Assembly: GCF_003171515.1 (NCBI RefSeq)
Contig: NC_089393.1
Coordinates: 1,984,001-2,048,000, forward strand
Length of the DNA stretch: 64,000 nucleotides
Source: Pyrenophora tritici-repentis
Lineage: Eukaryota; Ascomycota; Dothideomycetes; Pleosporales; Pleosporaceae
Reading direction: 5' to 3'
Below are positions 42,629 through 53,099 of the stretch, piece after piece (positions within the stretch are counted from its first letter, which is position 1; the number at the start of each line of letters is the position of its first letter). Under the pieces are notes generated by a model, which worked only from the letters and a program-made list of their open reading frames with translations, searched no databases and had not been told where the DNA came from. A program made the position numbers and the translations under genes.

Positions 42629-45422
42629 ATGCTAGCTATGGCAGGTTTCAGAGAGGTAGCGAGTTTTATTGACGTACTTCAACTATTGGGAAAGATCATT
42701 GAATACATTGGAAAGGTCAAAGGCGCATCAAGTGATCGTATGCGGCTTCGTGACGAGATCAAAGGATGCAAACGTATCTTAGAGGACCTCAGAGACGAGC
42801 TTATGACTTAGAAAATGAAGGGATTTGGAGTGATACGATCAGTGTACTCGAGCGCCCCGATGGCCCTCTACGCCGCCTCCAGGTTGCGCTTACGCAAGTG
42901 GGGATGAGGCTACAAAATGGAGGCACCATCAAAAGTTCTTTATCATGGCCTTTTCAAGCGAAGGAAATCTAACAGTTGATCGAAATGATCGAGCGGTAAA
43001 AAGGTCTGTTGATATTGGCACTTACTAACGAGTCTCGCAAGCTTCTTCAGGAAGTGAGAGCTCGTTGCGAGGCGAGTGGAGAGCATCTTTACAGACTGAT
43101 GCGCCTTCTGGATATCAACACCGGAATTACCAAGAACGGGTTCAAGACGATTAGTCAAGAATTAACGGCCGTCAAAGAAAGTCAAAGGGACCTCCAAGAC
43201 GGTATAGATCGGCTACAAGATTCCCATCATGTTCAAGAAGAACCAAAACTTAGAGAAAACATTCTCAATTGGATCACGCGCCACAGTCACGCTTCCCAAC
43301 AACATGAAGTTCTTAGCACGCGACAGGACGGTATCGGAGACTGGCTTCTGGAATCTGATACATACATCACCTGGCTAGGTGACGGCTCGCAAAAGCTGCT
43401 TTGTACAGGCCTTCCATGGGCGGGAAAACCGTACTTGCATCTATCGTCATCGATGATCTCCAAAAGCGGTGCCACAAAGACGTTAGCACTGTAATGGCCT
43501 TCTTGTACTGCGACTACAAGATACGAGACAAGCAAAACATCTATTACATGTTATCGAGCATTCCGAGACAGCTGGTAGAGGCCCAGCGCCCCCTCTCCAC
43601 ATCCATCAAAGGCTTTTACGATAGTCATGGCTTATGACAAAGATGTCCCATGCTCAAAGTCTTGCTCGAGATTTTCCACTTTACGGCCGCCTCTTTCTCC
43701 CGTGTTTTCATCGTGGATGCGCTTGACCAATGTCATGGAATTGATGGTCGCCGCGAAAGATTTCTGACTGAAATATTCAGCATACAGAACTCATGCAACG
43801 CGAGCGTTTTAGCGAAGACAAGACATTTACCTGAAATTACCGAGAGATTTACAGGAGTGCCACGAGTGGAGATTCGTGCAAGTGATTCAGATGTTCGAAC
43901 GTATGTGAAAGGCAACATGTACGGGCTACCGAACTGTGTTATGCGCAGTGCTGAACTGCAGCAAGAAACCACAGAAACCATAGCTGGAGCAACCGGTGGA
44001 ATGTAAGATTTCAGTCTCAATATCTGGAAATTTATGCTAAGACGCCGCTAGGTTCCTACTAGCCAAGCTCTATCTTACTTCGCTCAAGAGGAAGCGATCA
44101 TCAAACGCGGTTCGAGGAACCCTCAGAAAGATATCTCAACGATACTCGCTATCGGATAACTCTTCTGGACAGTCAGAGGTCTACGATAGCGCTTACCAAA
44201 TCACGATGGAACGCATCGAGCAACAGGGTGACGAGCAAGCGCAACTAGCCAAGGAGGTCATAGCCTGGGTTACCTTTGTGAAAAATACAATCAGAGCCTC
44301 GGGACTTCGTGGAACTCTAGGAATCCTGGTAGGAGATACTGTCTTTGACGAAGGAAATTGTCCAGATATCGAAGACATGATCTCGGCTTGCGCTGGGCTG
44401 GTCACGGTCGACCCTGAAACGAACCTGGTTCGGCTTGCTCATTACACAACATATGAGTATTTTGTCAGAAGTCAGCATCACTGGTTCCCAGATCCACATG
44501 GCATGATACTAGACGCTTGCCTCACCATACTATCGCTAGAAGTGTTCGCTAAAGAGATGAACAAAGAGGAAAGAGATTCCATCGTCTTGGAGCTTCCGCT
44601 ACATAGCTACGCTGCTCATAATTGGGGGGTACCATGCTCACCAGGGGACCGATACAGTGTTACGAAGTATGTAATTCCTACATCAACCAAGGAAAGTCGA
44701 TACGGCTGGCAGAGAGATATACAAAGAGATGTTTCAGGACTCGCGACCTGTCGGGTTTGCACTGAAATTTTGAAGATATGGTCCGATGGGACACTTCGCC
44801 AACAATGCTGTTACCCCTCTCCATTTGGCCGCATACCTTGGACTCGAGGATGCAATAGAGGTTCTGAGTCAAGAAAAAGATGTTATTATGAACGTGAGAG
44901 ATTACCTCGGAAGAACCCCTCTCATGATCGCTGTGCAGAACAGTCATGACCACGTCGTCGAGCAACTGATTGGATATGGCGCATGTATTCAGGTTCATTG
45001 CGGACTCATTTATGGGCACAAGAAAGACTGCGATGATTCTGTTATCGAGCTAGAGAGTCGTGGTAGGCATTGGAGCGACTCCAGGCATACTGTGGACGTA
45101 AAGCCATTGTCGAGAGATTGCTCGAAAAAGACATTTCAGTTGACGCGAATGACCACAGACACGGCACTCCATTGTACGCTGCAGTAAAGTAAGGGCATGT
45201 GCACATAGTCACTCTTCTTCTCGAGTGGAATGCGGATGTTAAGTTGGAATCAGCTTATCGTATGACTCATAGATTACCCGATAAACCGAGGCGCAGATCC
45301 AGATATTGAAGATGTTGATGGCAATATACCCTGGTCGGTAGCTGTCGAAAAAGACTACACAGAGGGCATTGAACTACTCAAGCGACAAGAGGAGCACCCC
45401 AAAGCAGATGAACCAGGGTGAA
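42629..45422 (+). pseudogene. Decayed NLR: HeLo-like N-domain, NACHT, ankyrin repeats
   Basis: The N-terminus (M-A-G-F-R-E-V-A-S-F-I-D-V-L from 42638) resembles the fungal STAND HeLo-like domain. After a linker with N-x-x-W and L-G-D-G-S, the NACHT domain shows G-x-A-G-K-T-V-L-A at about 43420. It continues with A-F-L-Y-C-D-Y, R-V-F-I-V-D-A-L-D-Q-C (Walker B) and G-M-F-L-L-A-K-L-Y-L. The last motif is formed across a still-perfect 49-bp intron (44003-44051). Ankyrin repeats follow (T-P-L-H-L-A-A-Y-L-G and G-R-T-P-L-M-I-A-V-Q, then G-H-V-H-I-V). Damage: a frame change near 42796, two TAA near 42970 and 43000, a frame change inside the P-loop (about 43425), TGA at 43635-43637, stops near 44670 and 44770, and TAA near 45188. 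Intact relatives act in fungal non-self recognition and heterokaryon incompatibility. This copy cannot encode a full protein. Confidence 0.85.
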
Positions 45423-46436
45423 CGAAACAGCTTTTGTCCCCTTTGTCTGTCGTACAACAGGTATGTGGCAAAACAAGACAGTCAACGCAATCCGAACTAA
45501 GCTTACAGCACTGGTAGAATCTTGTTGCTATTTAGGTACCGCTAGTATACAGGGCAAAAATGTCATGATCGAAGAATGAAATGATATCGTAAAACGTCGC
45601 GATTTTAGGGAGAAACTCATATCTGAGAAAACCAATGCTTCCTATTTATCCCCCGGGTAACGACATGCAGTGACGTCGGATTGCTTAGTAGCTTGGAGAA
45701 GCTGGTCTCACTGGCATGTGTGGAGTGTTTACGAGGCGAGTATTTATGATTTGAGTTGCGGGATACCTCTATTCTGATATAGAGGTAAGTATGACTTGAG
45801 AAGTGAAGCAAAAGGCCAAGCCTGAGATGCACATTGTACTTAGAGCAGGAGTATTTCCTGTTATTTCCACCACTCGCAATTTATGGGTGCTACCAAGTTC
45901 CTGTAAATGAGACGGCACACGAGAGGAATGGTGTTTTTGCACGAACATGCAAGGGTGGCATCTTGTTGTATGCATATGATTTCGTAACTATGGAGCATAA
46001 TCACTGCAAAAGACTATGTAGTGATGTCGGGACTGATAGGCATCGATGACTGTTCCAGTTCTCAAAAAACAAGTGAAACATACTAAGTAGCACTGACGAT
46101 GAGCATACATGCAGCATGTGTAGTTAGAGAGTCAAGCACTAGTTCACGTGCAACGATGACATCATCGCCCAAAGCAGCAACCACCTCCAGCTGCTCACAA
46201 AGAACGCGCGTAGGCGCCAATGAAGCCAGCGAGACAATTTTCACAAGGCAGCAACACCAGCCAAACAATAAACGTGTCCTATACTCCCAATCCCATGAAG
46301 AGACAGTCCCTTCTCTCGATTAACTCTTTACACAATACAAACATTGGCTCTGTACTCTAACCAACTGCGCCTGACTCACCCACACACTACCCTAAAGCCA
46401 AACACTCCAGATACTCCCCTCTAGCAGTATACCACG
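45423..46436. other. Intergenic, no gene seen
   Basis: About 1 kb separating the broken NLR from the Pro-rich hypothetical gene. No coding sequence is supported. The last 300 bp should be the promoter of the next gene. Confidence 0.4.
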
Positions 46437-47159
46437 ATGCCGCCAATCCCCATTCACAAAAACGCGCCGATAGCACCCACAACGGCTGCCAAAGCAGACG
46501 GCGTCACACCCTCAACCGCCTCGTCAAACGACAACGGCACCTCAGACCCACCCCCAACTCCCACGTCATCCGCCTACGTTCCAGCTACAACGACGCAATC
46601 CTCTTCATCTTCACCTCCCGCACCCCAACCCGGCGCACGCCCTATAGCCCCCACCCAGGCAGCAGGTGCAGGATACGGAGGAGGAGGCTATGATGGCACA
46701 CCCGCAGCACCACAACCAGGTCCCACAGCGACGGTGATAACGACAGAGACACGGCAAGTAGTTCCACCACCACCTCAGTTTAGTCACCCGCCTCCAAGCG
46801 ACTCTATGCTTGCAGGTCGCTCAACTACAACGGCTACTGCGCCTTCTAAACCGGGTCCTACGACGCTCAACTATGGGCCTGTGGCTTCTCCTTTTCAGTC
46901 GGCCGACTCGGGAAATGCAGTGGCGCAGCCTACAGGAACCAGTTTGGAACATCCACCGGGTTACGTTCAAGCACCGGATAATGCACCATATACTGCTGGG
47001 GGAGGGCTTGATCGACCGAGTGGTGCGGGTGAGGGTGCTGAAGGCGAAGGTGTAGGAGCACAGGCATGGCAGATGTTGAGCAAGGCTGGCGAGGCGCTGA
47101 AGAAGGGCGAGGAGAGCGTATGGAGGGCAGTCAAGAACAAAAATGGTGGTGGCTTCTAA
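46437..47159 (+). CDS. Pro/Ala-rich conserved hypothetical protein
   Basis: Single exon of 240 aa with ATG at 46437 in a good context. The first 200 residues are low-complexity Pro, Thr, Ser, Ala and Gly and are probably disordered. The C-terminal 35 residues form a likely amphipathic helix (A-W-Q-M-L-S-K-A-G-E-A-L-K-K-G-E-E-S-V-W). I recall this kind of conserved C-terminal helix in fungal hypothetical proteins, but I can assign no function. No signal peptide or membrane segment is seen. Codon use looks normal and there is no damage. Confidence 0.7.
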   Translation: MPPIPIHKNAPIAPTTAAKADGVTPSTASSNDNGTSDPPPTPTSSAYVPATTTQSSSSSPPAPQPGARPIAPTQAAGAGYGGGGYDGTPAAPQPGPTATVITTETRQVVPPPPQFSHPPPSDSMLAGRSTTTATAPSKPGPTTLNYGPVASPFQSADSGNAVAQPTGTSLEHPPGYVQAPDNAPYTAGGGLDRPSGAGEGAEGEGVGAQAWQMLSKAGEALKKGEESVWRAVKNKNGGGF

Positions 47160-47591
47160 GTAACGGCTTAGCTCCGGGGGTGGCGGGATGAGGACATTAT
47201 GAGATCAACGTCAACCTACATACACAAGCATGATGCCTCTTAGTGGTCACATCACTCACAAATTAATCATCACATGAAAGACAATGTGTTGTGCAAAGAA
47301 ACCCGTAACTTTCTATAGACCACCATTTTCCCCAGTGCACCAAGCGATGAAAAGAGGAAGTACAGCCAAGAAGGACAAAGCAATGCAAGCCGGATATGAC
47401 GTGTGAATGTTGTAAAGTACAAGAGTGTATTACCACCCCGGGGTCGTGCTTTTCGTTACCAGGAGCAGCCTTCAGCCCGCTGGGCCTGTTACTACTCCAA
47501 CACGTACACCTCATCCCCATCTCTCACGTCGCGATTAGCTGCTTCCACCACATAAACGCAGGTTGGGGTATCGATGAGGGAAGGAAGGCGC
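47160..47591. other. Convergent 3' flanks
   Basis: 432 bp between the stops of the hypothetical gene (+) and the ADP/ATP carrier (-). No gene is present. Confidence 0.5.
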
Positions 47592-48972
47592 TTAACCGGA
47601 TCCACCCTTGTACTTCTTGCCGAAGAGGATGAGCTGGGCCTGGTCGTAGATGGACAAGACACCGGCACCGGCAACACCACGGAGAATGTTGGCACCAGCA
47701 CCCTTGAAGAGAGACTTGATACCCTCGGCGGCGACAATCTGGCGGGCAGCATCCATGGTACCCTTGTACTTGACGGCCTCACCGGAGGTCATCATCATAC
47801 GACGACGGATAGTGTCGAGAGGGTAAGAGGCGATACCGGCACCGGTGGTGACGGCCCAACCAAGAGCGAAAGAGGCCAAGAAGTTACCCTCGAGGGTACC
47901 GGTGAGGAGGACGGGCTTGATCGAGTCGTACATACCGAAGTACAGACCACGGTAGACGACGATACCAGCAACGGAGGGCATGAAACCACGGTAGAGACCA
48001 CCGATACCGTCGGTGGCGAGGGTCTTCTTGTAAACGTCTACAAGACCGTTGAACTGGCGCTCACCACCCTTCTTGGCCGACTTGGCGTCGTTGGCGAGAC
48101 GGGTACGGGCGTAGTCAAGGGAGTAGACGAAGAGGAGCGAAGTGGCACCGGCGGCCTGATACTGTCAGTTTGTGATGGCATGGACATTCGACGCGAGTAC
48201 TTACACCACCGGAGGCAAGGTTACCCGCCATCCACTTGGCATAACCATCACGCTCCTTCTTGTAGGCGAACATGGACTTGTAGGTGTCGCGGAAAGCGAA
48301 GTTGAGCGCCTGGGTAGGGAAGTAACGGATGACGTTGGCAGTGTTACCACGCCAGAGGGAGAGGACACCCTCGTTCTTTGCGGTACGGCTGAAGCACTCA
48401 ACGATACCGTCGTACTTCCTGTCGAGACGGCCGGACTTGAGCATCTCATCCTGCAGATGTTGTTAGCCATTGTGTTGTCAGGCTTGGTCAGGACAAAGCG
48501 TACCTGGTTCTGGATGAGGAGCTTGACACGCTCGATAGGGGCAGCAGCGGTCTTCGAGACGGCGGCGGAAACACCACCCACTGATAAGCCGTTAGTAGCT
48601 GTCACATGTGCAGAATTCTGCTGATAGTGCTGGTATCATCTAGGGGCCTCAATGGCTCTCCCATTGATGAAGTTGTCGACGGAGATGCAACGTACTCAAG
48701 AAGTCCACCACGAAGCCCTGATTGTCTTGTTAGCATGTCTTATGGTTGTTTAGATAGGAAATACCGGCAACACAGCCAGCCAACGCGCGCATCCCCGGGA
48801 AAGGGCAGGCTCATCTCAATGCATCCTCTACCCATTGGCATAGTATCCATTGATGCAATTGAGACAAGTCCACACCCATTGCTAGATTTACGGTTGTTCA
48901 AGCTGGCCAGCTGGCGGCACTGGAAAGGACTGTACGTACGGGCATTCCGAAGGCCGATTTGTCTTGCGACAT
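47592..48972 (-). CDS. AAC: Mitochondrial ADP/ATP carrier
   Basis: Five exons on the minus strand: 48972-48940, 48717-48696 (22 nt), 48580-48504, 48450-48205 and 48155-47592. The introns are 222, 115, 53, 49 and GT-AG throughout, and the product is 313 aa, the normal length. It starts [11 protein letters not shown], continues over the splice into [16 protein letters not shown], and contains the three carrier repeats with P-x-[DE]-x-x-[KR] motifs (P-I-E-R-V-K, S-L-D-Y-A-R, P-L-D-T-I-R). The diagnostic ADP/ATP-carrier signature R-R-R-M-M-M is present near the C-terminus. The protein exchanges cytosolic ADP for matrix ATP across the inner mitochondrial membrane. Strong codon bias (many C-ending codons) suggests high expression. 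A 60-bp piece of its 5' leader recurs inverted 0.7 kb upstream. Confidence 0.96.
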
Positions 48973-48982
48973 GATGACGGCG

Positions 48983-49042
48983 ATGTGCAGAGGGGAGATT
49001 TGATTGAAAAAGGGTTGCAGATGCTGGGGCTGCGTTGAGGGG
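48983..49042 (+). repeat. Inverted repeat arm A (carrier 5' leader)
   Basis: These 60 bp immediately upstream of the carrier ATG, starting ATGTGCAGAGGGGAGATTTG, reappear as the reverse complement at 49759-49818 with one visible mismatch. Confidence 0.9.
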
Positions 49043-49758
49043 AGGAAAGGTGTATTTGTATCGGAAGCTGAGCGACAAATTCTGCCAACTGCGCTAAGCC
49101 GCACTAGGCCTATCACGTGCTAGTGCAGTTCCGGGCCCTCCCTCTTCAACACCTCGGAGACGCGGATTTTGGGAGCAAGTACTCGTGATACGATGATGGT
49201 TTTGTTTTTCTGCAATTTTTGACGCGTCTACGTGTTTCTTTCTCTAGGCACCTATTGTGCATCACAGCATCGTCACTGTAAAAGGCTTCTCATTTGCCGA
49301 ATCTCAGGCTTGCCGCAACACCACACCAGATGGATTTTCTAATACTTGCTCCAACACCAGGCCGCATCCGTCGATTCAACATCCGAAACCCGTTGTGGGG
49401 GTGCACAGGTGTCCAGATGCCTTTTCCGCTCAAGTTTCAAATGCTCTCCTATCCGCAACCCGCCAGTGTCAGGGTCCGCCATTTTTAGGTCGGGTAATCT
49501 CGGGGCGTGAACCCTGCTCGAGCCAACAATCTAGCGGTAAAAGCCTGTGCGTCAGGGCCCGCAACTCTAGAGAGGCGAATTTTCCATCGCCTTGCCCGTT
49601 ATTGGAGGAATACGATGCTTCGCGAAGTCTTCTACACCTTTCGGATTGCCGTTGTATACATGGGTGACGTCAGTGCGGAGTCCCAACTTTGAATTCGACT
49701 GACGATCAACTTCTTACACTGTATGTCTGGACTGCCAGAAATTTCCAAATGACTGTTT

Positions 49759-49818
49759 CCCCTCAACGCAGCCCTAGCATCTGCAACCCTTTTTCAATCA
49801 AATCTCCCCTCTGCACAT
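49759..49818 (-). repeat. Inverted repeat arm B (copy of carrier 5' leader)
   Basis: The reverse complement of 48983-49042, differing only at one position (CCCTAG against CCCCAG) by eye. Sequence on both sides does not continue the match. Confidence 0.9.
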
Positions 49819-50864
49819 AGCTCAACCACCCACTTAACGTGTTGTAGTGATGGTTGGCAGTGGTTGGTCTTGTATTGCCCCTGCCACGGAAGTCCAATCA
49901 TCAACACGATGTCTCATGGAGAACATGTATCAAACGATACCCTGGAAGTATTCACACAAGTGTTGAATTGCTACTGCTGACTAGTTAGATATGCGAATAT
50001 CTCCACGCTCTGGATTCTTGAGCAGGATTCTTGAAGATGCTGGCACTGTCGCACATCCGGCTTCTATGCACCATATATCACCCAGAACCGCTTATGTCGT
50101 ATATCAACTTCGACGTCTTCACTTCGCCTCTCCTATACCCCCAGACTACGCATGTTCACTTTCACTTGATCACATGAACATGAGCCATGTCGGACACCTC
50201 CTTAGCTTGCCCTACCGGGTATGATACCTCGTTAAACTTCCTTACATAGACTATATACATTGGATCCATATATCTCATCTTTACGGAGACCTCACTTCAG
50301 TCCTATCATCACCATGTGTTCTGTCACAGTGTTCTTATTACATAAACTCTCTTATCGTGTGGTTGCAAAAGGGTTAGTCGGTCGTTGGAAGGACAAGTCG
50401 ATCAGGAACACAAACAAGGGAAGGTGGGTGGGTTCAAGGCACATGATCATGAAGACAATAGTCAAACGCATCATCATCGACGTGATAGTTCAAATTTATC
50501 CAACCAAATACTTAATTATCTGCAAAAAAACTCCATGTGCCAAACTTTTAGAGTGAAGATTCGCCCCAGTTGATCAAAGATGGGATCATTCGCAAGCAGA
50601 CTCCAGATGCCATCGTCAAGATGATTACAATAAATCAGAAAATCAAATACCCAGTAAACTCCTCATTGAGTCCCTAATAAATCGGATGATGTGAACGTCC
50701 GCAAACAAACTCTTGATACCATCGTGAAGATCACCGCAATAACCAGAAAAACAAATGCCCAGTAGAGTTCTCATTGAACTCAGTGCAAGTTATGCTTGGC
50801 CAAAGCAAAAACTTTTTCTCTTCGCCCGAAAGCTCCATACGACTGAACCAATCAACCACGCTTC

Positions 50865-51767
50865 TTATTCCGCAACCGACTCGTCATTTGCAATAAGCTG
50901 CGACAGCTCTTCTCGGAGTCGTCTGGCATGGTTGCGTCGTTCATCAATACTCAGGTTCCGCAGGGAAGGGAACACATCGTACGTTATTGGCTTTGCTGTG
51001 GTGGAAGTTTTCTGGGCATCGTCTTTCGACCCATGCTCATCAACCCACTTACGCCATGATTTATCGGCGTAGACTGTGTTGAAATTCGTGGCCATACCTC
51101 TATCCAAGAGATATTTCACAGATATACGTACCTCTTGGAGGAGGCGTAGTGGTGGAGGCTGGCGTGCTCTGACTCTGTGCTGAAGTAGTGACCTCACTCG
51201 CTCGAGCTGTTCATCATCCATCTCTTGACGTGGATCATGCCACATCTTAAGGCACTCTTTGTCTTTCAGGGGGTCATCCAATAGGTTTCTTTCGATGGGT
51301 AAGGCCTGGTCTTTTGATGGTTCTGAGTCATGAGGAGGGTTGGTCTTGGCTCGCTTCGCCATCGGCTCTGCTGATGGTCCAGTTGAACGACTCATCTCTT
51401 CAGCTGGTCGTCCTGTAGAGCTCTTTCCCCTGTTCTTAGCTTTTGTGACTGGCTTTCCGAACTTTGCGACCCAAAGCTCCTCTGCTCTATCCTTCCAGTG
51501 CTTAGCACCTCTTAGCTCGTCGACCAACGTTGTTGCGTCAACATCGCCTTGATTGTCGGCAAGTTGGTATTGGCGACCTTCGTGCTCGGAATGTGAACAA
51601 AGGTGACAGCGAGACTTGTAGCCACCAGCTCCATCTCCGACTAGGCCCCAACATGCCCAGACGTCCGATGGTGGTCGTCCGGCTTTTGGCATAGAAGAGG
51701 CAACACGAATCCTTGGAGATGAGTAGGCAAGCTTGGCGCGAAGCCGCTGTTCAGTGTTGCAATCCAT
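50865..51767 (-). CDS. Hypothetical protein with possible BED-like zinc finger N-terminus
   Basis: Single exon of 300 aa with ATG at 51767. Near the N-terminus, G-R-P-P-S-D-V-W followed by K-S-R-C-H-L-C-S-H resembles the start of a BED-type finger (W, then C-x2-C). The distal His/Cys pair is not obvious, so this is tentative. The middle has basic runs (K-A-K-N-R-G-K, M-A-K-R-A-K-T-N), and the C-terminal half is charged and helical (D-D-E-Q-L-E-R-V-R-S-L-L). No catalytic domain is seen. BED fingers are common in transposon-derived proteins, and the gene sits in the transposon-rich, decayed part of the window, so a transposon-derived origin is possible. The ORF itself is undamaged. Confidence 0.5.
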   Translation of the reverse strand: MDCNTEQRLRAKLAYSSPRIRVASSMPKAGRPPSDVWACWGLVGDGAGGYKSRCHLCSHSEHEGRQYQLADNQGDVDATTLVDELRGAKHWKDRAEELWVAKFGKPVTKAKNRGKSSTGRPAEEMSRSTGPSAEPMAKRAKTNPPHDSEPSKDQALPIERNLLDDPLKDKECLKMWHDPRQEMDDEQLERVRSLLQHRVRARQPPPLRLLQEVRISVKYLLDRGMATNFNTVYADKSWRKWVDEHGSKDDAQKTSTTAKPITYDVFPSLRNLSIDERRNHARRLREELSQLIANDESVAE

Positions 51768-53099
51768 GGTCCGGTTCGTGGATACCTGGCTCGTTGGTTC
51801 AGGGGGAGTTGTGTGTGCGGTTTAGTTATGTAAAGAAAGCTGGCAGAAAAATTGTAGAGAGGATATGAGGAATAGGGGAGGGAAATGTAGAGAGAAGATT
51901 ACATAGTATAGTTTAGAGGACTGATAGCGCTAGGCGAGCTCTCCCAGAGGGCACACAGTGCCTGCAGATTTTCTTATAATTCGATATCAATACCCCATTT
52001 TCCCTGGGAGAGAAGGAGTATTTTGTAGGTTCAGCGGTGTTGCAGTGCAGACTAAGTACGGTGCACGATCTAAGTCTTTGATACAAAACTCTCTAATTTT
52101 TCCAAGGCCACACACTGCTCTTTTACACATGTGTTCATGATTCGTTGACAGGAACTGTAAATAGTTTCTTTTCAAATCGAGTACTCTTGTCCAAATATGG
52201 CTCGACCTAGTTACTGCGTATGTAATAAGCGGCCGTGGAGTTAGCAGAAGTGTATCCAGTACGATCAGTTCGACATCGGCGGAGTTGAGCTGAAGCGGCG
52301 GGAGTCTCAAATTCTTTTGCTAGGCCTTGGATCTCAGTGGTGATTCCTTTTGTTCATGAATCCAATCTTCAAGTGGTGCCTCGTTTGCACTGCTGTGACC
52401 ACCAATATGTTTCCCGGCTTTAGCAACTTCTCGTTGGTAGAACTCAGCGAATGTGAGCATATCGTCCGGGTCTAGTTTTGTTTTGGCGTCGGTAATGTAC
52501 TTCTTGATCTCCACGTTACCCCCGGAATACTCAAGTTAGGTATTATTGCGTGCCGTCCCAATATACAGATCGAGAGTGCAGAGTGCTTTGGTGGTGGAAC
52601 GCGACAATGGAAGAGATCAGACCAGGTGAGAGAGGAAGCAGAGCAGCAGCTCCAAAATACTTGCACGCCGATATAATTGTGGCGCGACCTCGGTGATAAG
52701 ACGAACCACTGTCTAGACGTGTGATGCTCGAGCTGCACTTGAGTCAGCGTGTATTGAAGATGAAAGATGCGTTCGAAATCAGAGGATGGCAGAAGTTCCA
52801 GAGCATAAAGTTGTGCATTCAAGACACATAGGCCGCTTGCTGGATTATGCCACACTAAGTCTCTTGATATCCCTCTCTCACTTATTTCTCTCTCACCTTG
52901 GATACCATATTTGTCGCTAACCGCAATGGGTGGAGTACGCAGACGGCGGGACAGATAAAGATCCTTGGGTAAACTTCGAATCCAACCCCAACACCTCCGA
53001 CCGGAGCTTGACCACGACAGGATAGAGCTATTATTTAGGCTACACATTCCCTACTAGGGTTAGACCAAGTCGCCGCAAAGATTAACAGCGATTAATAGC
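51768..53099. other. Intergenic, no gene supported
   Basis: 1.3 kb. A 64-codon minus-strand ORF at 52320-52514 has acidic helical character and could be an exon of something lost. Other short ORFs have no motif. Confidence 0.35.

Larger units (their letters stand above)
48973..50864. other. Intergenic region with an inverted copy of the carrier leader
   Basis: 1.9 kb. The first 150 bp are the promoter and leader of the ADP/ATP carrier. A 60-bp inverted copy of that leader lies at 49759-49818. A 136-codon ORF at 49257-49667 has no motif. The rest shows nothing I can support. Confidence 0.5.

Noticed and set aside
47574..48305. 243-codon plus-strand frame opposite the ADP/ATP carrier
   Set aside because: It arises from the strong codon bias of the carrier on the minus strand (Thr/Gly/Val-rich mirror) and crosses carrier exon boundaries.
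49257..49667. 136-codon plus-strand ORF upstream of the carrier
   Set aside because: Composition is not protein-like and no motif is present.
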